Notes: generated by a model from the sequence alone, not told the origin. Positions 1 to 5,953 are shown, numbered from the stretch's first letter. The stretch is 6,082 nucleotides of DNA from an uncultured Collinsella sp. (GCA_900546105.1 URBP01000101.1:1-6082); one strand, 5' to 3'. Numbers and translations: made by a program.

Positions 1-101
1 CCGGGGTATTTCCTCCAAATTTCAAACAGTCCTATGCAAGACGAAGGCCACATTTAGTGGCCTTCTTTGCATGCGGAACTCATTTGGAGCAAACACCCCG
101 G
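1..101. repeat. 101-base imperfect palindrome downstream of gatB
   Basis: Bases 1-20 and the reverse complement of 82-101 agree at 18 of 20 positions (CCGGGGTATTTCCTCCAAAT against CCGGGGTGTTTGCTCCAAAT). Further in, ATGCAA at 34-39 matches TTGCAT at 67-72, and GAAGGCCAC at 43-51 matches GTGGCCTTC at 57-65 around a 5-base centre (ATTTA). Between outer and middle arms, 28-32 can also pair with 75-80 with one bulged base, so nearly the whole segment folds on itself. One of the two outer mismatches is a G-U pair if the minus strand (the gat transcript) is the RNA, but an A-C mismatch on the plus strand. The left arm begins at base 1, so the element may extend outside the window. It could be a shared terminator between convergent genes or a small non-autonomous palindromic element; no target-site duplication can be judged. 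Confidence 0.75.
34..72. terminator. Candidate bidirectional intrinsic terminator
   Basis: The core is a perfect 9-bp stem (43-51 with 57-65) with a 5-base loop, extended by a 6-bp stem (34-39 with 67-72) after a small asymmetric internal loop. The core stem is followed by TTT on the plus strand and by GTCTT on the minus strand. Both U-tracts are short, so this is a weak call. It lies 57 bases past the gatB stop codon, where the gat operon would be expected to end, and it could also serve a convergent plus-strand gene left of the window. A short GC-rich stem at 96-100/107-111 lies closer to the gatB stop and might contribute. Confidence 0.45.
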
Positions 102-128
102 CGACTCGGGGCTTCCCCGGCCTCGCAG

Positions 129-1805
129 CTACGAGAGCGCCGTTCTCAGCAACTCGTTGAAGAGCTTCGGGTTGCCCTTGCCGCGGCTCGCCTTCATGCA
201 CTGGCCCACCAAAAAGCCGATGACCTTCTGGTTGCCGTCGCGGTACTGTTGCGCCTGATCGGCACAGTTTGCCAGCACCTCGTCCACAATCGGCTGCAGC
301 GCACCAGCATCGCTCACCTGACGCATACCACGCTCGTCGACGATCTTGTTGGGGTCATCGCCAGTCTGGGCCATGGCCTCAAAGACCTCGTGCGCCTGGT
401 TGGAGCTGATGGCATCGGTCGCCAGCAGCTTGGCGAGTGCCGCCACTTGAGCCGGCACGATGCCGGACTCGGCGAGCGACACGCCCGCGCCCTTAAGGTA
501 GGCGATCATCTCGTTGACCAGCAGGTTTGCGACCGTCTGGGCCTCCTTGCCAGCCATGCCAGCAGCGGCGGCCTCAAAGAACTCGGCAAACTCGGGGTCG
601 CCCGCGATTTGCTCGGCATCGGCAGCCTTAATGCCAAAGTCGGCCTCAAAACGGGCGCGCTTGGCATCGGGCAGCTCGGGAATCTCGCCGCGGCAGCGAT
701 CGATAAACTCGTCATCCAAATCGAACGGCGCCAGATCGGGGTCGGGGAACAGACGATAGTCGTCGGCAGTCTCCTTGACGCGCATGACCACGGTGCGCTT
801 GCGGCTGGGCTCCCAGTGGCGGGTCTCCTGATAGATGATGCCGCCCTCCTCGAGCACCTCGGCCTGACGGCAGATCTCGTAGGCAAGGCCGTCATGCAGG
901 CTCTTAAACGAGTTGAGGTTCTTGAGCTCGGTCTTGGTGCCCAGCTTGGTCTCGCCGCGGCGGCGCAGCGACACGTTGCCATCGCAGCGCATGGAACCCT
1001 TTTCCATGGAGCAGTCCGAAATGCCCAGCGTCACAAAGATGCGACGGAGCTTCTCCATAAACAGGCGAGCCTCCTCGGGCGTGCGCAGGTCGGGCTCGGT
1101 GACGAGCTCGATCAGCGGCGTGCCGCAGCGGTTGTAGTCGACGAGCGACTCGGCCGCGGCGGTAATGCGGCCCTCGGCACCGCCCACGTGCACCATCTTG
1201 GCGGCGTCCTCCTCCATGTGGATGCGCAGGATGCGGATGGGCACCGTGTAGGAACCGTCCTCGCGACGCTCGGGCATCTGCAGGTTGGACGCGTCATAGC
1301 TGGCCAGATGGCCGGCACGCTGGTTGCCCTCGCGCATGGTCGACGTCATGGACGTGGACAGGCCCTCGGCGTTGGCCGAAGCGCTCGCCAGACTCTGGGC
1401 CTCGGCCTCGCCAAACGCGCAGTCGGGGCGCTCGGCGGCACCGCGACCGGTCACGTCCAGGTCCAGGTGACCGTACATGGCAAAGGCGACCGGACCCTGC
1501 GTGGTCTGGAAGTTCTTGGCCATATCGGGATAGAAGTAGTGCTTGCGGTAGAACATCGAGTGGCGCTGAATCTCGCAGTTGGTGGCGAGACCGGCCTTGA
1601 CGATGCTCTCGATGGCGCGCTTGTTGGGCACCGGCAGGGCGCCGGGCAGGCCCAGACACACCGGGCACACGTTGGCGTTGGGCTCGTCATCGTGGCTGAG
1701 CTTGCAGTTGCAGAACATCTTGGTATCGAGTGCGGTGAGCTCGGTATGGATCTCCAGGCCAATCACGGCCTCCCAATCCTGCAGAACCTCGGAAAGCTCC
1801 TTCAT
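129..1805 (-). CDS. gatB: Asp-tRNA(Asn)/Glu-tRNA(Gln) amidotransferase subunit B
   Basis: GatB is the kinase/transamidase subunit of cytoplasmic GatCAB. It activates the side chain of mischarged Glu-tRNA(Gln) or Asp-tRNA(Asn) with ATP, and ammonia from GatA then completes the amide. The 558-residue product shows VIGLEIH (15-20), a Cys zinc knuckle (C32, C34, C47, C50), HMEED (196-200), MRCDGN (272-277), KTELKNLNSF (291-300), and a C-terminal tRNA-binding tail with GFLVGQCMKAS (530-540). By alignment from memory to Staphylococcus aureus GatB, E18/H20, E198/E199 and D275 are the metal and active-site residues. Family members are usually about 475-500 residues. The excess is mostly a Ser/Ala-rich insertion at about 118-189. 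The ATG overlaps the gatA stop as TAATG, with AAGGGAGG about 9 bases upstream. The stop is TAG. It is the last gene of gatCAB. Confidence 0.97.
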   Translation of the reverse strand: MKELSEVLQDWEAVIGLEIHTELTALDTKMFCNCKLSHDDEPNANVCPVCLGLPGALPVPNKRAIESIVKAGLATNCEIQRHSMFYRKHYFYPDMAKNFQTTQGPVAFAMYGHLDLDVTGRGAAERPDCAFGEAEAQSLASASANAEGLSTSMTSTMREGNQRAGHLASYDASNLQMPERREDGSYTVPIRILRIHMEEDAAKMVHVGGAEGRITAAAESLVDYNRCGTPLIELVTEPDLRTPEEARLFMEKLRRIFVTLGISDCSMEKGSMRCDGNVSLRRRGETKLGTKTELKNLNSFKSLHDGLAYEICRQAEVLEEGGIIYQETRHWEPSRKRTVVMRVKETADDYRLFPDPDLAPFDLDDEFIDRCRGEIPELPDAKRARFEADFGIKAADAEQIAGDPEFAEFFEAAAAGMAGKEAQTVANLLVNEMIAYLKGAGVSLAESGIVPAQVAALAKLLATDAISSNQAHEVFEAMAQTGDDPNKIVDERGMRQVSDAGALQPIVDEVLANCADQAQQYRDGNQKVIGFLVGQCMKASRGKGNPKLFNELLRTALS

Positions 1806-3319
1806 TACAGCTCGCCTCCCTTCCCGGCAAAATCGGGCGCGACGGAAAGCGCGGGCGCTCCCGTGGCGGCATCGGCAAAGCCGCGCTCCAGGGCGCGGGC
1901 AAACGTGAGCAGCTGACGGTCCTTAAAGGCAGGCCCCACCAGCTGGGCAGAAACGGGCAGATGAGTATCCTCGCCCAGGCCCAGCGGCACCGAGATACCA
2001 CCGTTGCCGCAGATGTTGAGCGAAATGGTGTACAGGTCCGAAAGGTACATCTGCGTGGGGTCGCTAATCTCGCCAAACTTAAAAGCCGTGCGCGGCGAGG
2101 CGGGCATGAGGATGGTGTCCACCTTGGCATACGCGGCGTCGTAGTCCTGCGTGATGAGCGTGCGGGCCTTTTGCGCGGCGTAGTAGTACTTGTCGTACAC
2201 GCCCGAGCTCAGCAGGTAGGCGCCGAGCATCTGACGGCGCTTGGCCTCGGCGCCAAAGCCGTGGGCGCGCGACAGCGAGCTCTGGTCGGACAGGTTGGCG
2301 CAGCCCTCCTCCTGATAGCCGTAGCGAATGCCGTCGAAGCGGGCCAGGTTGGAGAACGCCTCGGCCGGGCCGATGACGTAGTAGGCGGCGATGGCGGCAT
2401 CCATGTGCGGCAGGTCGACCTCGACCAGCTCGGCGCCCTGGTTCTGCAGCTCCTGGGCGGCGCGCTGAACAGCGGCCTTGACCTCGGGCGTCAGACCCTC
2501 GGCCTCCATAAACGCAGGGATAATGCCCACGCGCTTGCCCTCGATGCTGTCGTTGAGATGCTCGGTAAAGTCGACGGCGCAATCCTGGCTGGTGCAGTCG
2601 TACGGATCGTGGCCCGCGCCGGTAAGCGCGTTCATGGCCAGCGCGACGTCCTCGACCGTGCGGCCAAAGGGACCCACCTGGTCGAGCGACGAGCCAAAGG
2701 CGACCACGCCGTAACGGCTCACGGCGCCATACGTGGGCTTAAAGCCCACCACGCCGCACAGCGACGCCGGCTGGCGAATGGAGCCGCCGGTATCCGAGCC
2801 CAGCGAGAGCGCGACCTCGCCCGCGGCGACGGCGGCAGCGGAGCCGCCCGAAGAGCCGCCGGGCACGCGCTCGGTATCCCAAGGGTTGTTGGTGCGGTGG
2901 AACGCCGAGCTCTCGGTGGAGCTGCCAAAGGCAAACTCGTCCATGTTGGCCTTGCCCATGGGCAGGCAGCCGGCGTCGAGCATGCGCTGGACGCAGGTAG
3001 CGGTGTAGACGCTCTGGTAGTTCTCGAGCATGCGGGAAGCACAGGTGGTGCGCGTGCCCACGAGGTTCATGTTGTCCTTGATGGCCAGCGGCACGCCCGC
3101 GAGCGGAGGCAGAGGCTCGCCTGCGGCACGGTCGGCATCCACGCGCGCGGCGGCCTCGAGCGCAAGCTCGGGCGCCACCTGCAGGAATGCCTGGACCCCG
3201 CCCTCGCGCGCCTCGATGGCGTCAAGGGAGGCCTGGGCCACCTCGGTAGCGGTAAAGTCGCCGGCGGCAACGCCCGCGGCGATCTGGGCGGCAGTAAGGG
3301 AATCGAAGCTCTGCGCCAT
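1805..3319 (-). CDS. gatA: Asp-tRNA(Asn)/Glu-tRNA(Gln) amidotransferase subunit A (amidase)
   Basis: GatA is the glutaminase of GatCAB. It hydrolyses glutamine and sends the ammonia through the complex to the GatB active site. The 504-residue protein is of usual length and is an amidase-signature enzyme. The Ser-cisSer-Lys triad is K81 in PLAIKDN, S156 in VPGGSSGGSAAA, and S180 in LGSDTGGSIRQPA. The spacings (99 residues K to nucleophile Ser, 24 residues between serines) match S. aureus GatA as I recall it (K79, S154, S178). GVVGFKPTYGAVSRYG (189-204) follows as in the family. Its ATG shares one base with the gatC TAA stop, and its TAA shares one base with the gatB ATG, so translational coupling is likely at both ends. 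A purine-rich GGGAGAGGGGGAGAG stretch ahead of the ATG supplies the ribosome-binding site. No frameshift or missing motif was seen. Confidence 0.98.
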   Translation of the reverse strand: MAQSFDSLTAAQIAAGVAAGDFTATEVAQASLDAIEAREGGVQAFLQVAPELALEAAARVDADRAAGEPLPPLAGVPLAIKDNMNLVGTRTTCASRMLENYQSVYTATCVQRMLDAGCLPMGKANMDEFAFGSSTESSAFHRTNNPWDTERVPGGSSGGSAAAVAAGEVALSLGSDTGGSIRQPASLCGVVGFKPTYGAVSRYGVVAFGSSLDQVGPFGRTVEDVALAMNALTGAGHDPYDCTSQDCAVDFTEHLNDSIEGKRVGIIPAFMEAEGLTPEVKAAVQRAAQELQNQGAELVEVDLPHMDAAIAAYYVIGPAEAFSNLARFDGIRYGYQEEGCANLSDQSSLSRAHGFGAEAKRRQMLGAYLLSSGVYDKYYYAAQKARTLITQDYDAAYAKVDTILMPASPRTAFKFGEISDPTQMYLSDLYTISLNICGNGGISVPLGLGEDTHLPVSAQLVGPAFKDRQLLTFARALERGFADAATGAPALSVAPDFAGKGGEL

Positions 3320-3630
3320 TACTCGCTCTCCCCCTCTCCCAAAATGGACGGCACGCGGAAGTAGCGGTCGCGCGCGCTGCCGGCGTTTTCCAGCGCGACG
3401 TCAAGCGGCAGGTCGCGCTCGGGCTCGCGCAGGTCATCGCCCATCACGTTGGACAGGCTTCCGATGGGATGGAACGTGGGCTCCACGTCGGGCAAGTCAT
3501 ATTGCAAGACGGGCTCGAGCATCTGGACGGCGTCGTTCAGGTAGGACGTCATCTGGGTGAGCTCGTCATCGGTCAGTGCGATCTTTGCGTACTCGGCGAT
3601 GCCGCGCACATCTTTCTCGCTGAGTGCCAT
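3319..3630 (-). CDS. gatC: Asp-tRNA(Asn)/Glu-tRNA(Gln) amidotransferase subunit C
   Basis: GatC is the small subunit that wraps around GatA and GatB and stabilises the complex. The 103-residue protein begins MALSEKDVRGIAEYAKIALT, the usual amphipathic N-terminal helix (around 5-20), followed by a second helix (23-41). The C-terminal part has the family pattern LPDVEPTFHPIG (46-57), NVMGDDL (61-67) and the R-x-x-Y-FRVPSILGEGE ending (87-101). I place the start at 3630 because AAGGGAG lies 5 bases upstream. An in-frame ATG at 3648 would add six residues (MRKGAP), but that start would put this strong site inside the coding region. It is the first gene of the operon; its TAA overlaps the gatA ATG by one base. 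A -10-like box sits about 36 bases upstream. Confidence 0.96.
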   Translation of the reverse strand: MALSEKDVRGIAEYAKIALTDDELTQMTSYLNDAVQMLEPVLQYDLPDVEPTFHPIGSLSNVMGDDLREPERDLPLDVALENAGSARDRYFRVPSILGEGESE

Positions 3631-3635
3631 AGGCG

Positions 3636-3644
3636 CTCCCTTCC
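3636..3644 (-). promoter_or_regulatory. gatC ribosome-binding site (decides the start)
   Basis: On the minus strand this reads GGAAGGGAG, a strong Shine-Dalgarno match ending 5 bases before the ATG at 3630. It lies inside the extension that would exist if translation began at the upstream ATG (3648), so it favours the 103-residue GatC. Confidence 0.8.
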
Positions 3645-3665
3645 GCATAACAGTTAAACCGCTCT

Positions 3666-3671
3666 AGTATA
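3666..3671 (-). promoter_or_regulatory. Candidate -10 box of the gatCAB promoter
   Basis: On the minus strand this reads TATACT (one change from TATAAT), preceded directly by TG. Transcription would start near 3659, giving a leader of about 29 bases before gatC. No good TTGACA-like -35 is seen 16-18 bases upstream, where the sequence is around TGCTCC, so the call rests on the -10 box and its position. Confidence 0.35.
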
Positions 3672-3794
3672 CAAGGCAACGCCGGCTTGGAGCAGGCGCT
3701 TTACCCAAATGCAGCGAAAACGTAACGAGGGCGGCGGTTGGCAGGCTGCGGACTGGCGGTTCTGGAGCGAAACCGTCCCGCCCGCAACGAAAAG

Positions 3795-3851
3795 CATCAC
3801 AACATTCGACGCTTTTCGCCAAAATCGCGATTTTCATCGAATGTTGTGATG
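3795..3851 (-). terminator. 15-bp inverted repeat, likely sortase terminator
   Basis: CATCACAACATTCGA (3795-3809) is the exact reverse complement of 3837-3851, giving a perfect 15-bp stem with a 27-base loop. The loop contains a second perfect 14-base palindrome, AAAATCGCGATTTT (3821-3834). Read on the minus strand, the stem is followed by CTTTTCG, a short U-tract, and lies 62 bases past the sortase stop. That fits a rho-independent terminator between the sortase and the gat operon. The stem is not especially GC-rich and the loop is long for a classical terminator. Because its arm ends resemble those of the adjacent inverted repeat, it may instead be one unit of a dispersed repeat family. Confidence 0.6.
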
Positions 3852-3865
3852 GTTTGGAAATCCCG

Positions 3866-3900
3866 ACCACCACAAAGGTGCCTGTCCCCATTGTGGTGGT
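3866..3900. repeat. 10-bp inverted repeat with GGTGCCTGTCCCC loop
   Basis: ACCACCACAA (3866-3875) and TTGTGGTGGT (3891-3900) are perfect reverse complements separated by 15 bases that contain GGTGCCTGTCCCC. The hairpin lies 13 bases after the sortase stop and 14 bases from the neighbouring 15-bp inverted repeat. I recall GGGGACAGGCACC-type strings as dispersed motifs in many bacterial genomes, including Coriobacteriia, but could not check this. On the minus strand there is no U-tract after the stem (GTCGGG follows), so it is more likely a REP-like repeat unit than a terminator. Confidence 0.65.
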
Positions 3901-3913
3901 TCTGGAGAATGTC

Positions 3914-4852
3914 TTATGCCGAGGCCTTGGCCTTGCGGCGCTTGCGGACCGCGTGGATCACGATGTCCAGTAGCAACAGCACAATGGCCACGACCACGAT
4001 GAGCACGGCAAACTCGCGCTTGCCCCAGTGGCGGCCGGCCAGCGACTTTTGCTTGTCGACGTCCTTCTTGTTGTACTTGGTGCGCACGCAATGCACCAGC
4101 AGGCGATGGTCGTTCACGCCATAGGGCGTGCAGGTGACGAGCGTCACTTTGTCGGCGCCGGGCTCGATGGTCAGCGACTCCATCTCCTCGGGCAGCACCA
4201 CCTCGGAGTCCACCATCTTATAGGCGAGCGTCTTGTTCATGGTGTGCAGCAGCACCAGGTCGCCGGGCTCCAGCGAATGGATGTCGTCGAACATGCTCAG
4301 GTTGCGCATGCCCGAGTGCGCGGTGAGCACGCAATGCGTCGAGGTGCCGCCCACCGGCAGGCTCGTGCCCTCCAGGTGGCCGACGCCCGCCATAAGGACT
4401 TCCTCGCTCGTGCCGTGGTAAATGGGCATGCTCACATCGATGGAGGGAATCTCGACCCAGCTCATCATGGGGTCGCGGTCAAAGATGAGCTGCTGAGCGT
4501 AGGGCTCGATCTGGTCGGCGGGGAGCTCGGTGGCCTCGCCCGCCAGCTGCTCGTTATAGGAGCGCGCCTGCAGCAAGATGCGCTCGCGCTCCTCGGCAGA
4601 CAGCGCGTCCACGGTGCTGGACACCGTGCTGATCTGGTTGAACACGCCCGAGGCTTCGAGCCGGTCCAAGATCCACGGCCAGGTCATAAGGCCCACGCCA
4701 ATAAGGATGATGACGATGGTGATGAGCCGGTCGGCCCAGCGCGGCAGTCGCTTGCGACGGCGCTTGGGCTTTGGTTGAGGTTTGGGCTGAGGGCTTGAGC
4801 CGCCGTTGTCCGCGGCGTTATTGCTCTTCATATGTTTGGCGCCCTGCACCAT
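3914..4852 (-). CDS. Class C (pilin-polymerase type) sortase
   Basis: Sortases are membrane-anchored cysteine transpeptidases; class C members join pilin subunits, and some attach surface proteins. The 312-residue protein has a Pro/Lys-Arg cytoplasmic N-terminus (21-38), a transmembrane helix (about 43-62), an extracellular catalytic domain, a second transmembrane helix (about 281-299) and a basic tail (KRRKAKASA). The C-terminal anchor plus TLVTCTPYGVNDHRLLV (237-253) are typical of class C. The likely catalytic residues are H179 (LTAHSG), C241 and R250. IYHGTSEEVLMAGVGHLEGTS (144-164) is also class C-like. The usual DPF/DPW lid motif is not clear; EPY (116-118) and DPM (127-129) are the nearest. 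The start at 4852 has GAGGAG 9 bases upstream; an internal ATG at 4831 has a weaker site. No pilin or LPXTG substrate gene is in the window, so its substrate is unknown. Confidence 0.93.
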   Translation of the reverse strand: MVQGAKHMKSNNAADNGGSSPQPKPQPKPKRRRKRLPRWADRLITIVIILIGVGLMTWPWILDRLEASGVFNQISTVSSTVDALSAEERERILLQARSYNEQLAGEATELPADQIEPYAQQLIFDRDPMMSWVEIPSIDVSMPIYHGTSEEVLMAGVGHLEGTSLPVGGTSTHCVLTAHSGMRNLSMFDDIHSLEPGDLVLLHTMNKTLAYKMVDSEVVLPEEMESLTIEPGADKVTLVTCTPYGVNDHRLLVHCVRTKYNKKDVDKQKSLAGRHWGKREFAVLIVVVAIVLLLLDIVIHAVRKRRKAKASA

Positions 4853-4868
4853 CGCCGGTCACTCCTCT

Positions 4869-4896
4869 ACAACTCAAGTTGTCTAAACAAATAATA
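4869..4896 (-). promoter_or_regulatory. Candidate sortase promoter with operator-like dyad
   Basis: On the minus strand TATTAT (4891-4896) could be a -10 box 39 bases ahead of the sortase ATG. Just downstream lies a 14-base dyad, ACAACTCAAGTTGT on the plus strand (4869-4882; 6-bp arms, 2-base centre), and the overlapping TTGTCTAAACAA (4879-4890) repeats the TTGT/ACAA ends. The dyad sits where transcription would start, as expected for a repressor site. No convincing -35 box is present at normal spacing. The sortase might also be read through from the upstream winged-helix gene, because no terminator is obvious in 4897-4974. Confidence 0.35.
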
Positions 4897-4974
4897 GCCG
4901 ATTAGCGAGCTTCCGCGCCGGACAACGCAGCTAGGACCGAAGCACCGCCGACGATTCGAATTCTTGGAGACCTT

Positions 4975-5946
4975 CTACAGCGCTTCTTGCCATGGATATT
5001 CCTTTCCAAACATGCGATCGACTTCGAGCTGAATTCGCTCATCGTCGATTGCCGCCAAAGATAGCGCAAGCGAAATGTCATCGACGCGGGAGGAGTCGGC
5101 AAACACGGGCGCATAGCGCCACACTTGGATCATCGCCGTTTCGTTATCCGGCAACTCCCCGTCTGCGACTTCGAGATCGCTCAGTTGACGCCATGCACTT
5201 CTTAAGACGGCCTTTTGTTCCATGCCCGGCGCGGCGAGCATCGAACGCGCAGCGAGCGCCGTCTCCCCGGCGTCAACAAGATAGTCGATCTGCGGCGTCT
5301 TCCTTGCAAAAAAGACCTTCGAGACAGGCGAGGAGAGCTCTGCCATGTGTTCGCTGAGCAAAAGATCAACGGCAACAGGAAACACGACGACACGTCGCTC
5401 GCAACGCTCGCGCCTCGCGAGCCCCCTGTCGACGAGCTCGGTTATGGCCTCACTCGCGCGGCTTGCCGAGATCCCAAGCGCACGACAAAGGTCATAGGGA
5501 CGATATGGCTCCTGGGCTGCTCCCCAGATTGCGGCAGCCTGCGCGTTGGGTGACATCTTGGTCGCGTGATTGTGAAACCGGGCACCGCCCCTCTCCGTGC
5601 AGGCTGTGCCCATAAATGGAAGAAAAGCCTGTCTACCTGGGCAGACAAAGGGAATCCCTTGTGCGACCAATGCTTTGCGCTGACGTGCATCGGCATCAGG
5701 AAACGAAACGGCAATAGGAGTCTCCGCGCGCATGGCTAGCTGGCTATAGACTCTCTTAGCCTCGGGAAGTCCGACGCCAGTAGGCAAGCTTGCAAGCAAA
5801 AACGAAAAACCGTTTGCGTCAACAGCGCGGACCTCAACCGCCCGCAGATGCAGCGGCAAGCGTGTGGATCCAGGCCAAGTTTTGGCCTTGGCGGAGAGGC
5901 CTAGTGCTTCTTGTAAGTAGATTAGCGCTTCGTTAATTTCCATCAT
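4975..5946 (-). CDS. Winged-helix DNA-binding protein of unknown target
   Basis: I do not recognise a named gene. From the ATG at 5946 the product is 323 residues. Residues 8-118 form an alpha/beta-looking domain ending in GIPFVCPGRQAFLPFMG (97-113). Residues 131-189 look like a winged helix: a helix-turn-helix (AAAIWGAAQEPYRPYDLCRA, then LGISASRASEAITELVDRGL) followed by a basic, valine-rich wing (ARRERCERRVVVFP). A third, mostly helical part ends with VDDISLALSLAAIDDERIQL. From memory, proteins of about 320 residues with the VPG-x-x-LYLPF and DERVE-type motifs are annotated as MarR-like regulators in Gram-positive gut bacteria. An ATG at 6057 would add 37 residues but runs through an AT-rich stretch with a TATAAT box, so I prefer 5946 (or the adjacent ATG at 5943). 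No strong Shine-Dalgarno is visible at either. Its codons are less GC-biased than those of gatCAB. Confidence 0.72.
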   Translation of the reverse strand: MMEINEALIYLQEALGLSAKAKTWPGSTRLPLHLRAVEVRAVDANGFSFLLASLPTGVGLPEAKRVYSQLAMRAETPIAVSFPDADARQRKALVAQGIPFVCPGRQAFLPFMGTACTERGGARFHNHATKMSPNAQAAAIWGAAQEPYRPYDLCRALGISASRASEAITELVDRGLARRERCERRVVVFPVAVDLLLSEHMAELSSPVSKVFFARKTPQIDYLVDAGETALAARSMLAAPGMEQKAVLRSAWRQLSDLEVADGELPDNETAMIQVWRYAPVFADSSRVDDISLALSLAAIDDERIQLEVDRMFGKEYPWQEAL

Positions 5947-5953
5947 TTTCGTT

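Noticed and set aside
96..111. Short hairpin CCCCG/CGGGG as the main gatB terminator
   Set aside because: The stem is only 5 bp, overlaps the right arm of the larger palindrome and competes with a GGGG-AA-GCCCC fold on the minus strand. Only TGTTTG follows on the minus strand.
57..1916. 619-codon open frame on the plus strand
   Set aside because: It lies antisense across the whole of gatB, whose catalytic motifs are unmistakable. Its low-complexity Leu/Ala/Gly/His-rich product is the usual by-product of high-GC codon use on the opposite strand.
1961..3364. 467-codon open frame on the plus strand
   Set aside because: It is fully antisense to gatA and has no recognisable domains, with the same compositional pattern as other shadow frames.
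3649..3794. Possible small RNA or riboswitch leader of gatCAB
   Set aside because: The candidate start of transcription leaves only about 29 bases of leader, and no conserved riboswitch or T-box element is visible.
3664..3891. 75-codon open frame on the minus strand in the sortase-gat gap
   Set aside because: It starts in the loop of one inverted repeat, runs through the other and has no clear ribosome site. It is best explained as non-coding repeat and promoter sequence.
4028..4798. 256-codon open frame on the plus strand
   Set aside because: It is antisense to the sortase gene; the product is His/Ala/Leu-rich with no family features.
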